This document shows, piece after piece, positions 6,122 through 12,910 of a stretch of DNA of 17,382 bases. Source of the stretch: Blautia sp. AF19-10LB (GTDB taxonomy: Bacteria; Bacillota; Clostridia; Lachnospirales; Lachnospiraceae); NCBI RefSeq assembly GCF_003461245.1, contig NZ_QTWS01000046.1, positions 1,060 to 18,441 on the forward strand. The letters run 5' to 3'. The notes below the pieces were generated by a model that was not told the DNA's origin, made no database searches, and saw only the letters and a list, made by a program, of their open reading frames with translations. The position numbers were made by a program, and so were the translations under genes. Each line of letters begins with the position of its first letter. The stretch's first letter is position 1.

Positions 6122-6804
6122 AATTCTTCTCCTTTTGCACATTCTGTGTTTTTAATACGTGATTTATATTGCGGATATTCCGTGATAAACCGCTTAATTA
6201 CATTGGCATCATTCCAGTAATGCATTGGAAAAATGACATTGCAATCTACATTTTTAAGGAAATACAGGATCCCGTCGGCATAGTGATTTCCCTGTCTCGG
6301 ATCTAAAGGGACAAATGCAGCATCAAAATGCATACCCTTGATTTTCCTGATCTCCGCACGATATGCTGAAGTAAGTCTCTGGTTATCAGCTTTTGGCTCA
6401 CCATCCCAATACCAGTCATTTAAGTCACCAGCATGATAAATGGTGCCTTCCTTTGTTTTGACAATAAATGCTACACCACTATCGTTAGATAGCAATGTAT
6501 CGACTTGGGTGCCATTATCCAGATTATAAGTCTGATCATGATAAACATATGTGATCTTCATATCTGACAAATGTTTTCTTTTGCGTATATCTTTCGCCAA
6601 AATTGCCTGATATGTCATGCTCATGTCATCAAGGATCTCAAAAATCACAGGATTAAAATGATCCTTATGAAAATGACTGCAAAAAACAATTACTTCTTTT
6701 TTCTTGTCAAGAAGTGGTAATTCACCCTTATAATAGTCAAAAATATAGTAGCAATCTTTAGTTTCAATTAAAAATCCACTGTGGTTAATGTAAGTAATTT
6801 TCAT
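6118..6804 (-). CDS. MBL-fold metallo-hydrolase
   Basis: A 228-aa cytoplasmic hydrolase of the metallo-beta-lactamase fold, expected to bind two metal ions. Numbering from the chosen ATG at 6804, the HxHxDH motif is SHFHKDH (H44, H46, D48, H49). Further ligands are H124/D127 in YHAGDLND and H195 in FPMHYW. The N-terminal ITYINHSGFLIET resembles UlaG-like and other small-molecule MBL proteins. The ATG at 6804 is taken instead of an upstream frame extension because AAAGGTG lies before the paired ATGs. It is downstream of LURP-one and the 72-aa gene in the same direction (83-bp gap) and probably in one operon. The substrate is unknown; RNase or phosphodiesterase activity is possible but not indicated. 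Confidence 0.85.
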   Translation of the reverse strand: MKITYINHSGFLIETKDCYYIFDYYKGELPLLDKKKEVIVFCSHFHKDHFNPVIFEILDDMSMTYQAILAKDIRKRKHLSDMKITYVYHDQTYNLDNGTQVDTLLSNDSGVAFIVKTKEGTIYHAGDLNDWYWDGEPKADNQRLTSAYRAEIRKIKGMHFDAAFVPLDPRQGNHYADGILYFLKNVDCNVIFPMHYWNDANVIKRFITEYPQYKSRIKNTECAKGEEL

Positions 6805-6887
6805 CATATCACCTTTATAAAATAACTCCGTTTTCCCTATAAGCTTACAGACGAATACCTGGCGTTCATCCACGACCCAGAAGATGT

Positions 6888-7106
6888 CTAATATTCTTTT
6901 GCAATTTCCTCTGTTATCTCATATATCTCTTTGAATCTTTCTAGGTCCTCCGGCGATCTGATCAGCATGATTTCTTCGATTTTTCCGGTCCGTATGTCTT
7001 TGAATCCTGCTACTTCTTCCCCGGTACAAATGCTTGCACGAATAACTGGTTTCATATGTTCTCGGTCATATGTTTTTTTCACGATTTTCTTTTTGAATAA
7101 TCCCAT
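6888..7106 (-). CDS. Conserved 72-aa protein, unknown function
   Basis: Start is well supported by GGAGG seven bases before the ATG. The product has a basic N-terminus (MGLFKKKIVKKTYDREH), a central strand-rich part with a single Cys (PVIRASICTGEEVAGFKD), and a charged C-terminal helix (SPEDLERFKEIYEITEEIAK). The pattern looks like a small folded domain. I recall near-identical proteins in Lachnospiraceae without any proven role. It sits 40 bp after LURP-one and 83 bp before the MBL gene, pointing to one transcript. No function is assigned. Confidence 0.75.
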   Translation of the reverse strand: MGLFKKKIVKKTYDREHMKPVIRASICTGEEVAGFKDIRTGKIEEIMLIRSPEDLERFKEIYEITEEIAKEY

Positions 7107-7146
7107 GCTTCATCCTCCGAATAATTACAGTAACAAGATCAACTAT

Positions 7147-7617
7147 TTAATTTCTGGAACATTTTTCTGCATCGATTGCCAGTACAAACATCAGCGCATC
7201 CAATGCATTTCCTGGATCCTGCACATCAATAACATATGTATCAGTCATATGAAACAGTTCTTTACTAACCCGTGCAATTGAATAACCGCTTTGATCAAGA
7301 ATGCTATAGTCCCATTCCATAATGGTTCCATCAATATGCCATCCATTGTAATCAATATTATAATGTGGCGTCAGGAATGAGAATTCTTTGCTCAGGCATC
7401 CGATATAACTGCCGTTTTTATAAATTTCAAATTTAGGAAGAAAAGTAAGTACTTTCTGAACAACCATTCCTACTTCATTTCCATAGGCATCATAAATTAC
7501 AAGTTTATGTCCCCAGGACAACTGGCCTTTTACTACATAAACAGTGTTGCCTGCTTCATCATCGATATCATAGCTGTCAAACCATGAAAACAGCCTTTGT
7601 TTAAACAATAACTTCAT
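7147..7617 (-). CDS. LURP-one-related (tubby C-like) protein
   Basis: A 156-aa protein resembling the LURP-one/YxjI family, a beta-barrel around a central helix related to tubby and scramblase domains. The family pattern is clear: repeated strands such as NTVYVVKGQLSWGHKLVIYD, GNEVGMVVQKVLTFLPKFEI, then WHIDGTIMEWDYSILDQ and SIARVSKELFHMTDTYVI. It closes with the hydrophobic helix ALDALMFVLAIDAE typical of the core. The start is backed by GGTGA before the ATG. It is the first gene of a minus-strand block with the 72-aa and MBL genes. The molecular role in bacteria is unknown; lipid or membrane association is an inference from the fold. Confidence 0.8.
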   Translation of the reverse strand: MKLLFKQRLFSWFDSYDIDDEAGNTVYVVKGQLSWGHKLVIYDAYGNEVGMVVQKVLTFLPKFEIYKNGSYIGCLSKEFSFLTPHYNIDYNGWHIDGTIMEWDYSILDQSGYSIARVSKELFHMTDTYVIDVQDPGNALDALMFVLAIDAEKCSRN

Positions 7618-7790
7618 AACTTTTCACCGCTCTCTCCAACAGATATAATTGGTTCTTTATAAGTATCATAATACCATGCCGGAACACCTTAAAAAATATG
7701 TAAATTGAAGAATTAACCTATCTTATTTCACAGATTATGATAAAACATAGATTTCCGGCTATAAATCTCTACTCGTTCCCCAAAAGGTAC

Positions 7791-7828
7791 AAAAAAGACC
7801 ATTTACTGTTTTACGGTAAATAGTCTTT
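7791..7828 (-). terminator. Minus-strand intrinsic terminator
   Basis: AAAGACTATTTAC and GTAAATGGTCTTT (minus strand) form a 13-bp stem with one mismatch and are followed by TTTTTT continuous with the stem. It ends transcription coming from the amidohydrolase cassette and the PLD remnant. Confidence 0.75.
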
Positions 7829-7850
7829 ACATTTCAATATTCAATTTATA

Positions 7851-7934
7851 TCATACTGAGCCACTTGTCGTCCCTGCAAATTTGAATTTGTCTGGCTCTT
7901 TACATAAATGGAGTTTCATTTTCACATCAGTCAT
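7851..7934 (-). CDS. Candidate 27-aa ORF before the terminator
   Basis: The frame reads MTDVKMKLHLCKEPDKFKFA then GTTSGSV and stop. GAAGAGAT lies about seven bases before the ATG. It ends 22 bases before the terminator stem and follows the PLD remnant. It may be a real small gene, the remnant of one, or chance. Confidence 0.25.
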   Translation of the reverse strand: MTDVKMKLHLCKEPDKFKFAGTTSGSV

Positions 7935-7954
7935 ACAGATTATCTCTTCAATTT

Positions 7955-8160
7955 TTATACATTCTGATTTGAATTTTTAGAACCAGTTATAAAATATTGT
8001 TCTTCGGGGTTATTACAATCTATTTCAAACAGCCGATCTAATTCATAGTTGTTTAAATATGCCGTTTTACTTATATTGGACAAGCCAATAATTACAAAGG
8101 CTTTATTATCATTAGCAATGTAATAAAACTTACCATGATAAAAAGGTTTGAGCCGATAAT
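7955..8160 (-). pseudogene. C-terminal remnant of a PLD-like (NgoFVII-type) nuclease
   Basis: The minus-strand frame ending at TAA 7955-7957 reads NYRLKPFYHGKFYYIANDNK, then AFVIIGLSNISKTAY, and YELDRLFEIDCNNPEEQYFI to a stop. The H-x-K pair followed about 16 residues later by G-x-S-N fits half of a phospholipase D-superfamily active site, as in PLD-type restriction endonucleases and PLD-helicase fusions. Only about 65 residues remain, with no start and an in-frame stop (TAA) at the upstream side near 8165, where the sequence turns into the amidohydrolase C-terminus. The frame overlaps the last codons of that gene. It is a degraded end of a larger gene, probably of a defence or DNA-processing locus. 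Confidence 0.6.
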
Positions 8161-9365
8161 TCTTTTAACACGTCACAAAGCAGTTCAAAACCGGTCTGTA
8201 TATCCGCTACAGCGGTGGCTTCTGCCGGATTATGGCTGATACCTCCGATACTCGGCACGAAGATCATCGCGGTCGGGAAATGCTTTCCGAATACCATCGA
8301 GTCGTGTCCGGCGCCGCTGTTCATATGCTTATACGCGAGATGTTTCTCTTCACAGTGCCGCTCGATCACCCGAATCACGTTCGGATCCATCCGTACGGAC
8401 TCCAGCCAGTCATTCTGTCGAAGCCGGGTCTGAAAGCCCTTGCGTTCGATGGATTCCAGTACACGTTTCAGAAGAACCACATCTTGAAGCAGTTCCTCAT
8501 TGCTACCATCGCGCAGATCGATGAGCAGATTCACTCGATCTGCAATGACATTCTGCATTCCAGGAAATACCTGTATCGCGCCATAGGTAAGGGTGGCAGA
8601 AGGAGCCTGCGCCATCATCTGACGGGTAGACTCTGTGATAAATTCCGCAGCAGCTACCACAGGATCGTGCCGTAAAGACATCGAGGTGGTACCTGCATGG
8701 TTCTGGCTTCCCTGAATGGTCAGCTCATAGTTGACGATACCGACGATACTGTCCACAATACCGATCTGCTTCTGCTCGCTTTCAAGCACCGGTCCCTGTT
8801 CGATATGCAGTTCTACGATTGCTCGAATATCGTCACGTTTCACGTTTTTCAGCGCTTCCGTCTGATACCCGGCAGATACCAGTGCTTCACGAAGTGTGAC
8901 GCCATCACGGCTGAGCTCCTCGAGATCCTCTTCTTTCAGCGTGCCACAGATTGCGCGGCTCCCCTGACAGCCGGATGGAAAACGACTGCCCTCTTCCTCC
9001 ATCAGACCACCCACTTCCAGGCTGTGTTTCGGAACGAAGCCCGACTGTTTGAGGTATCCCAGCGCTGCCACACCGGTCACAACGCCCAGTGCGCCATCAT
9101 ATTTTCCACCGTTCTTCACGGTATCCAGGTGGGATCCCGTCAGTATGGTTCCAGGTTCTGTCCCCGGAAGCCGTCCATACACGTTACCGATCGCGTCCTC
9201 TCTGTATTCAAGCCCCAGATCCTCGATCCACTCACGCAGGATGTTCTTCGCGATTTTGTCTTCCAGAGTATACGCTGCACGCCAGATCTCTCCGTCGATG
9301 CGCGTCGCATCGGCCAGCTGACACAGCATTTCTTCGATTCTTACTCCCGCTTCGTTTTTCATCAT
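8130..9365 (-). CDS. Allantoate amidohydrolase / N-carbamoyl amino acid hydrolase (M20 family)
   Basis: A cytoplasmic metal-dependent hydrolase of the hydantoinase/carbamoylase group of peptidase family M20, close to allantoate amidohydrolase (AllC), which releases ammonia and CO2 from allantoate in purine breakdown. Visible motifs in order: GSHLDTVKNGGKYDGALGVV (metal ligands His and Asp), MEEEGSRFPSGCQGSRAICG (catalytic and metal Glu), ELHIEQGPVLE, NHAGTTSMSLRHD (dimerisation-domain His), GAGHDSMVFG and GISHNPAE (last ligand His). Length about 411 aa is normal. GAGGTG precedes the ATG pair at 9365/9362. The final residues (QTFLSW) read into the neighbouring PLD remnant and may not be native. 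Base composition is visibly GC-richer than all neighbours, which suggests transfer. Confidence 0.88.
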   Translation of the reverse strand: MMKNEAGVRIEEMLCQLADATRIDGEIWRAAYTLEDKIAKNILREWIEDLGLEYREDAIGNVYGRLPGTEPGTILTGSHLDTVKNGGKYDGALGVVTGVAALGYLKQSGFVPKHSLEVGGLMEEEGSRFPSGCQGSRAICGTLKEEDLEELSRDGVTLREALVSAGYQTEALKNVKRDDIRAIVELHIEQGPVLESEQKQIGIVDSIVGIVNYELTIQGSQNHAGTTSMSLRHDPVVAAAEFITESTRQMMAQAPSATLTYGAIQVFPGMQNVIADRVNLLIDLRDGSNEELLQDVVLLKRVLESIERKGFQTRLRQNDWLESVRMDPNVIRVIERHCEEKHLAYKHMNSGAGHDSMVFGKHFPTAMIFVPSIGGISHNPAEATAVADIQTGFELLCDVLKELSAQTFLSW

Positions 9366-9380
9366 AAATGTCACCTCATT

Positions 9381-9446
9381 TCATAGTTTGTTTTCTTTCA
9401 ATATTTCTCCGTATTCTTCTCCTGCGCGACCTCCCATTGTGTATAA
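9381..9446 (-). pseudogene. 3'-end remnant of the gene upstream of the amidohydrolase
   Basis: A minus-strand frame between an in-frame stop (9447-9449) and TGA (9381-9383) reads LYTMGGRAGEEYGEILKENK L and ends just before the GAGGTG of the amidohydrolase. The spacing and Glu-rich helical ending look like the C-terminus of an operon partner that came with the amidohydrolase and lost the rest of its sequence. Too short to assign to a family. Confidence 0.4.
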
Positions 9447-9465
9447 TCAGGTATGGCATTCCTCA

Positions 9466-9491
9466 CTTAAAGAACTCGGTCAATTTCGATT
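9466..9491 (+). repeat. Dispersed 26-bp repeat, copy 1
   Basis: This segment matches 11282-11307 at 22 of 26 positions (core TCGGTCAATT). It lies just outside the right edge of the GC-rich amidohydrolase cassette. On the minus strand copy 2 lies in a frame reading SELTELFERGIL and copy 1 in one reading SKLTEFF, so both may be relics of one coding sequence. Confidence 0.45.
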
Positions 9492-9501
9492 GTTCAACAG
9501 C

Positions 9502-10035
9502 TTAAATGGCATATCCCATATCGTAGGCTTTTTGGAAAACACTTTGATTTTTGACCAATCCAGCATCCATCACGTTTGCTGCATATATCTTTCCTGCAAT
9601 CTTGTATTCTTCCAGATGCTCTACAAAACCATTCAGATCACCAAGCGATCTTTCAATAATATCCTCACCCAGGCCAGCTGATATAATATAGTAAACCTCT
9701 TTTTTACCGAGATGCTGCCAGATTGGGTAAGTACGGTCAATAAAAGTCTTCATCTGGGCACTGATTCCATAAAAATAAACCGGAGTAGCCAGTACAAGTA
9801 CATCTGCTTTCTGAAACATTTTAAGTATCTCAGCCATATCATCTTTTAATACACAGGTACCGCCATTTCTCATACAGCCGTCACAGGCCCTGCAAAAGCC
9901 TATGTTCTGCTCCATGATACGTACGATTTTCACCTGGTGTCCTTTTGCTTCTGCACCTTTTTTGAACTGTTCACATAAGATTTGTGAATTTCCTTTTTTT
10001 CTTGGTGAACTTGAAATAATCAGTATATTTTTCAT
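9502..10035 (-). CDS. Iron-sulfur flavoprotein (NADPH-dependent FMN reductase-like)
   Basis: A 177-aa flavodoxin-fold oxidoreductase. The N-terminus shows the FMN phosphate loop (ILIISSSPRKKGNSQIL). It is followed by a Cys cluster, FCRACDGCMRNGGTC (C48, C51, C54, C61; CX2CX2CX6C), as in archaeal and clostridial iron-sulfur flavoproteins that hold a 4Fe-4S cluster. VLATPVYFYGISAQMKTFID is the usual second flavin-binding region. The ATG at 10035 is chosen because GGAGAGGAG stands before it; an upstream in-frame ATG at 10089 has no such site. It is probably a cytoplasmic electron-transfer or quinone/nitro reductase. It lies 50 bp after the broken hydrolase copy on the same strand. Confidence 0.87.
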   Translation of the reverse strand: MKNILIISSSPRKKGNSQILCEQFKKGAEAKGHQVKIVRIMEQNIGFCRACDGCMRNGGTCVLKDDMAEILKMFQKADVLVLATPVYFYGISAQMKTFIDRTYPIWQHLGKKEVYYIISAGLGEDIIERSLGDLNGFVEHLEEYKIAGKIYAANVMDAGLVKNQSVFQKAYDMGYAI

Positions 10036-10085
10036 TAGTTTTTCTCCTCTCCCACTTTTCAATTCAAATAACTTTAGGTTGCCTC

Positions 10086-10557
10086 TCATAAAATATTCGA
10101 AAAAAACTCTTCTAGTAAACTATTGATCATCTCCAGTTTATCTGTATTAGAATTATGACCGGCCCCTTCAATCCACTTTAAAGGAATTTCCGTTTTTCGC
10201 TGCCATTCTCTGTTATACCTCATGCATGAACCGGCATGATCCTTTGTACCACATATCAACAGGGAAGGACATTTGATTTCATATGGCAGATCCTTTTCCA
10301 TTGCCTCTGCCAGAATACGAAATCCATGCCCGGCAATTTGAGCATAACGATGCTGATTACCATCATAGACCAGCATCATTTCCTTCATCAGGTTTCTGCC
10401 ATAATTAGAAGTTGCAACTCCCTCAGTTCCGGATTTCAAAAGCCACTTCCATGGATAATGTGCATAGACCTGGTAAAAATACAAGCGTCGTTGTATCCAA
10501 ACTCAGATTATTTGACCAATAGTGAATTGTTCCGCAAGGAGTTTGATATGTACTTTC
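10086..10557 (-). pseudogene. Alpha/beta-hydrolase, internally deleted second copy
   Basis: This is a paralogue of the intact gene at 12911-13723. The N-terminal piece (10474-10557) reads STYQTPCGTIHYWSNNLSLD and TTTLVFLPG. It then joins near 10467-10474 directly to VYAHYPWKWLLKSGTEGV and continues to the C-terminus. About 112 codons found in the intact copy, including the nucleophile motif GQSMGG, are missing. The two parts are in different frames and the start codon is replaced (TAG precedes GAA AGT). Over the shared C-terminal ~126 residues I count ten differences, so the duplication is recent. The late Asp and His regions (GTKDHAGS, GAGHNSN) remain but cannot act without the Ser. Confidence 0.85.
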
Positions 10558-10595
10558 CTATTTTCATATTGGTTTTTTATATCAAATACAGTCCG

Positions 10596-11201
10596 CTACA
10601 TCTCATCCGGCTTTTGACCATCGTGGGCTTTCCATTGACACTCCGTCAATTTCATATCTGTAAATACCGCTTTAAACGATGAATCTTCCGGACTGCATGC
10701 ATAAATTCCAAATTTGATTTTTCCTGCACCAGCCCACATATGACAAATCCTCATTTGCTTAAACCGTATTCCATCCTCAGAACATTCAATGCAATAATCA
10801 TCTTCACGTCTACTGAGACGATACCACATAGATTTAATCTCTGCATCAATTTCCGTAGTTGCCCAATCTGAATATCCATTGTTTGTCACAACACTTCCCA
10901 GGTGCTGAAAATAGTCATTCTCATATTCTATAGAACCTTTCAACCAATTCTCACTGTCAAGATACATAACCACACCGCACTGATCAAAGCGATGATGACT
11001 TTCCTTAAAATCAGTTTTCACTATAAATGAAAAAAACTTTTCCTCTGTTTCTATCTGCAGAACCGGAGCATTATCATTGCGGAAATGATAGTAAGTTCTT
11101 TGCCACAAATCAGTTCCAGGCTGTGTAATAATCTCAATTTTGTCATCTGTCAGCGTGTAATCATCAGGTTCTCTCGTCCACTTAAAATCTTTTATATTCA
11201 T
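10596..11201 (-). CDS. DUF1349 family protein (concanavalin A-like fold)
   Basis: A 201-aa protein matching my recall of DUF1349 proteins, which adopt a lectin-like jelly roll related to carbohydrate-binding and glycosidase domains. Features include the N-terminal FKWTREPDDYTL, FRNDNAPVLQIETEEKFFSF, the conserved QCGVVMYLDSENWLKGSIEY, and the closing GAGKIKFGIYACSPEDSSF followed by FTDMKL. GGAGGGAT before the ATG at 11201 supports this start over one 16 codons upstream. No signal peptide is visible, so it is cytoplasmic, possibly acting on or sensing a sugar. It is downstream of the RhuM-Fic gene (118-bp gap) and ends 39 bp before the broken hydrolase copy. Confidence 0.8.
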   Translation of the reverse strand: MNIKDFKWTREPDDYTLTDDKIEIITQPGTDLWQRTYYHFRNDNAPVLQIETEEKFFSFIVKTDFKESHHRFDQCGVVMYLDSENWLKGSIEYENDYFQHLGSVVTNNGYSDWATTEIDAEIKSMWYRLSRREDDYCIECSEDGIRFKQMRICHMWAGAGKIKFGIYACSPEDSSFKAVFTDMKLTECQWKAHDGQKPDEM

Positions 11202-11281
11202 CTCATTATCCCTCCAAATCTCGATTGTTATAATCTTTTTCAACTCCACCTTCTTGCCCTTCGGACAAGAAGTATCCCTCG

Positions 11282-11307
11282 CTCAAAGAGTTCGGTCAAT
11301 TCCGATT
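11282..11307 (+). repeat. Dispersed 26-bp repeat, copy 2
   Basis: Partner of 9466-9491 (22 of 26 identical). Beside it a 7-bp hairpin CTTCTTG/CAAGAAG (11250-11256/11266-11272) lies in the leader of the DUF1349 gene. Copy 2 sits between the RhuM-Fic stop and that hairpin. Confidence 0.45.
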
Positions 11308-11318
11308 CGAAATCAAAT

Positions 11319-12254
11319 TTACATTATTAGCAAATTCATCACCAAATTAACCATAATATCTTTCTCCTTTGGATCTGACTCTGCAATCATTAATGTTATT
11401 GCTACTAATGCACCATCACTTACCCTTTTTTGATCAGCTTTGTAAAGTATATTATTTCGAGCCAAAAATTCCAAAAATAACGATGCAGCAATTCTCTTGC
11501 ATCCATCAGCATAAGGATGATCTTTTATCATAAAATACAAAAGATTGGCTGCTTTCTCTTCTAAGGAAGGATAAACATCTCCTCCAAAAACATTTTGATA
11601 AACTGCTGCAAGAATACCTTCAACTTTTCCCTTTTCTTTCTCAATCCCAAAGACATCCGAGTGAAATGAATCTTCCATTGCATTCACCATATTTCGGCAA
11701 TCTTCATATGTAATTCTATAGATAGCCTTGCTTCCAGTAGGCTTTTTAAGTGATTGATGATCATACTGATCTAACAACATCAAAGCATTTGTATATAAGC
11801 TAACAGCTTTCAACACCTCTGCTTCATCTACTTCCAAAGTGCATGCAAGCATTTTTGTTTGGATATTTATTGTTCGTTGTAAAGCTTCTAATCTTTTTTC
11901 ATTGATTGCATACCCCTGTATGATATACTGTTTTAGAACACTATTAGCCCATTTTCTAAATTCTACCCCTCGATTAGATTTCACTCTATAGCCTATAGAA
12001 ATAATCATATCTAAATTATAATGTTCAACTTGATACACTTTTCCATCTGAAGCAGTTGTCGCAAAATTTGCGACAACTGAATTATCCAACTCTTCTTTTA
12101 ATGCATTATTAATATGTTTCCCAATTGTCTTTACATCTCTTCCAAACAATTCGGCTAACTGTTTTCTATTAAGCCATACAGTATTATTTTTTATAGGCAC
12201 AGTTAACTTTATTTCTTTATCGGCAGTTTCAAACAAAATTAATTCATTCTCCAT
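11319..12254 (-). CDS. RhuM-Fic/DOC fusion protein with altered Fic motif
   Basis: A 311-aa two-domain protein. Residues 1 to about 125 match the virulence RhuM/Bro-N-like DNA-binding region (VWLNRKQLAELFGRDVKTIG, HYNLDMIISIGYRVKSNRG, then EFRKWANSVLKQYIIQGYAI). Residues about 140-311 form a Fic/DOC domain with the active-site loop HPYADGCKR (H246-R254). Fic enzymes transfer AMP or another phospho-group to target hydroxyls; the His is catalytic and the loop binds phosphate. The usual Asn of HPFx[D/E]GN is Cys252 here, and GNGR is GCKR, close to the DOC form GNKR. AGAAGGGAA precedes the ATG. No antitoxin gene is apparent. It is likely a DNA-linked toxin or defence factor; activity of the variant is unproven. 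Confidence 0.85.
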   Translation of the reverse strand: MENELILFETADKEIKLTVPIKNNTVWLNRKQLAELFGRDVKTIGKHINNALKEELDNSVVANFATTASDGKVYQVEHYNLDMIISIGYRVKSNRGVEFRKWANSVLKQYIIQGYAINEKRLEALQRTINIQTKMLACTLEVDEAEVLKAVSLYTNALMLLDQYDHQSLKKPTGSKAIYRITYEDCRNMVNAMEDSFHSDVFGIEKEKGKVEGILAAVYQNVFGGDVYPSLEEKAANLLYFMIKDHPYADGCKRIAASLFLEFLARNNILYKADQKRVSDGALVAITLMIAESDPKEKDIMVNLVMNLLIM

Positions 12255-12360
12255 GTTTGCTTTCCCTTCTGAAAATACAAAAAAATGCCAACAGTTAAAA
12301 CGAATTCAATAATAAATTTTCTATAATTTAGTCCTACAAACTTGAAGTTATCGGCCTGCT

Positions 12361-12840
12361 TTACAGTTCATAATAATACAGACAGATATTTTGATAGGTT
12401 CCATCTTTCATACGAAAACCTTTCGGTACCACTCCAATCTTCGCAAACCCCAGTCGTTCGTACAAATGACGCGCATGAAGATTGTTTTCCACTACAGCAT
12501 TGAATTGCAAAATTCCAAAGCCATGCTGCTTTGCTTGTGTAAGACAATCAGTTACTAATTTTTCACCGATATGCTCGCCGCGGTAATCTGTAGCAACAGC
12601 GTAACTCGCATTTGCAATATGCCCGCAGCGACCGATATTGTTTGGATGCAGGATATAGAGCCCCACGATTTTTCCGTTGTCATCTGCAACACCACAATAT
12701 GTCTGTGCTGCAAAAAAGTCAGCACCCGTTTTATCATTCAAAAAATCTTCTTGTGGAAAAGCCTCACCATCTTCTACAACTTTATTCCAGATATAAACCA
12801 TTGCAGAAATGTCTTTTTCCATATACTTTCTGATTTCCAT
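12361..12840 (-). CDS. GNAT family N-acetyltransferase
   Basis: A 159-aa GCN5-related acetyltransferase that transfers acetyl from acetyl-CoA to an amine. The N-terminal motif is IRKYMEKDISAMVYIWNKVV. The acetyl-CoA loop is YRGEHIGEKLVTDCLTQAK (R-G-x-x-I-G), followed by the strand GILQFNAVVENNLHARHLYE and the closing RLGFAKIGVVPKGF and DGTYQNICLYYYEL. The last pattern is typical of GNATs acting on small molecules such as phosphinothricin-like or amino acid substrates. GGAGG before the ATG at 12840 gives the start. It lies 70 bp downstream of the intact alpha/beta-hydrolase. Substrate unknown. Confidence 0.87.
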   Translation of the reverse strand: MEIRKYMEKDISAMVYIWNKVVEDGEAFPQEDFLNDKTGADFFAAQTYCGVADDNGKIVGLYILHPNNIGRCGHIANASYAVATDYRGEHIGEKLVTDCLTQAKQHGFGILQFNAVVENNLHARHLYERLGFAKIGVVPKGFRMKDGTYQNICLYYYEL

Positions 12841-12910
12841 AATCTTTCCTCCAACTTCCGATTTGTTTATTGTCCTTTTATAACGGTTGACCAATTGTTT
12901 TCAATAGTCT

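Larger units (their letters stand above)
7618..7954. other. Intergenic stretch of about 340 bp
   Basis: It holds a strong minus-strand terminator (7791-7828) and one tiny candidate ORF (7851-7934). The rest, 7618-7790, is AT-rich and must carry the promoter of the LURP-one unit, but I see no clear -35/-10 pair. No other gene is visible on either strand. Confidence 0.6.

Noticed and set aside
8697..9386. Long plus-strand open frame (229 codons) and two others opposite the amidohydrolase
   Set aside because: They are antisense to a gene with complete M20 motifs in GC-richer DNA, where antisense stops are rare; no ribosome site and no recognisable domain.
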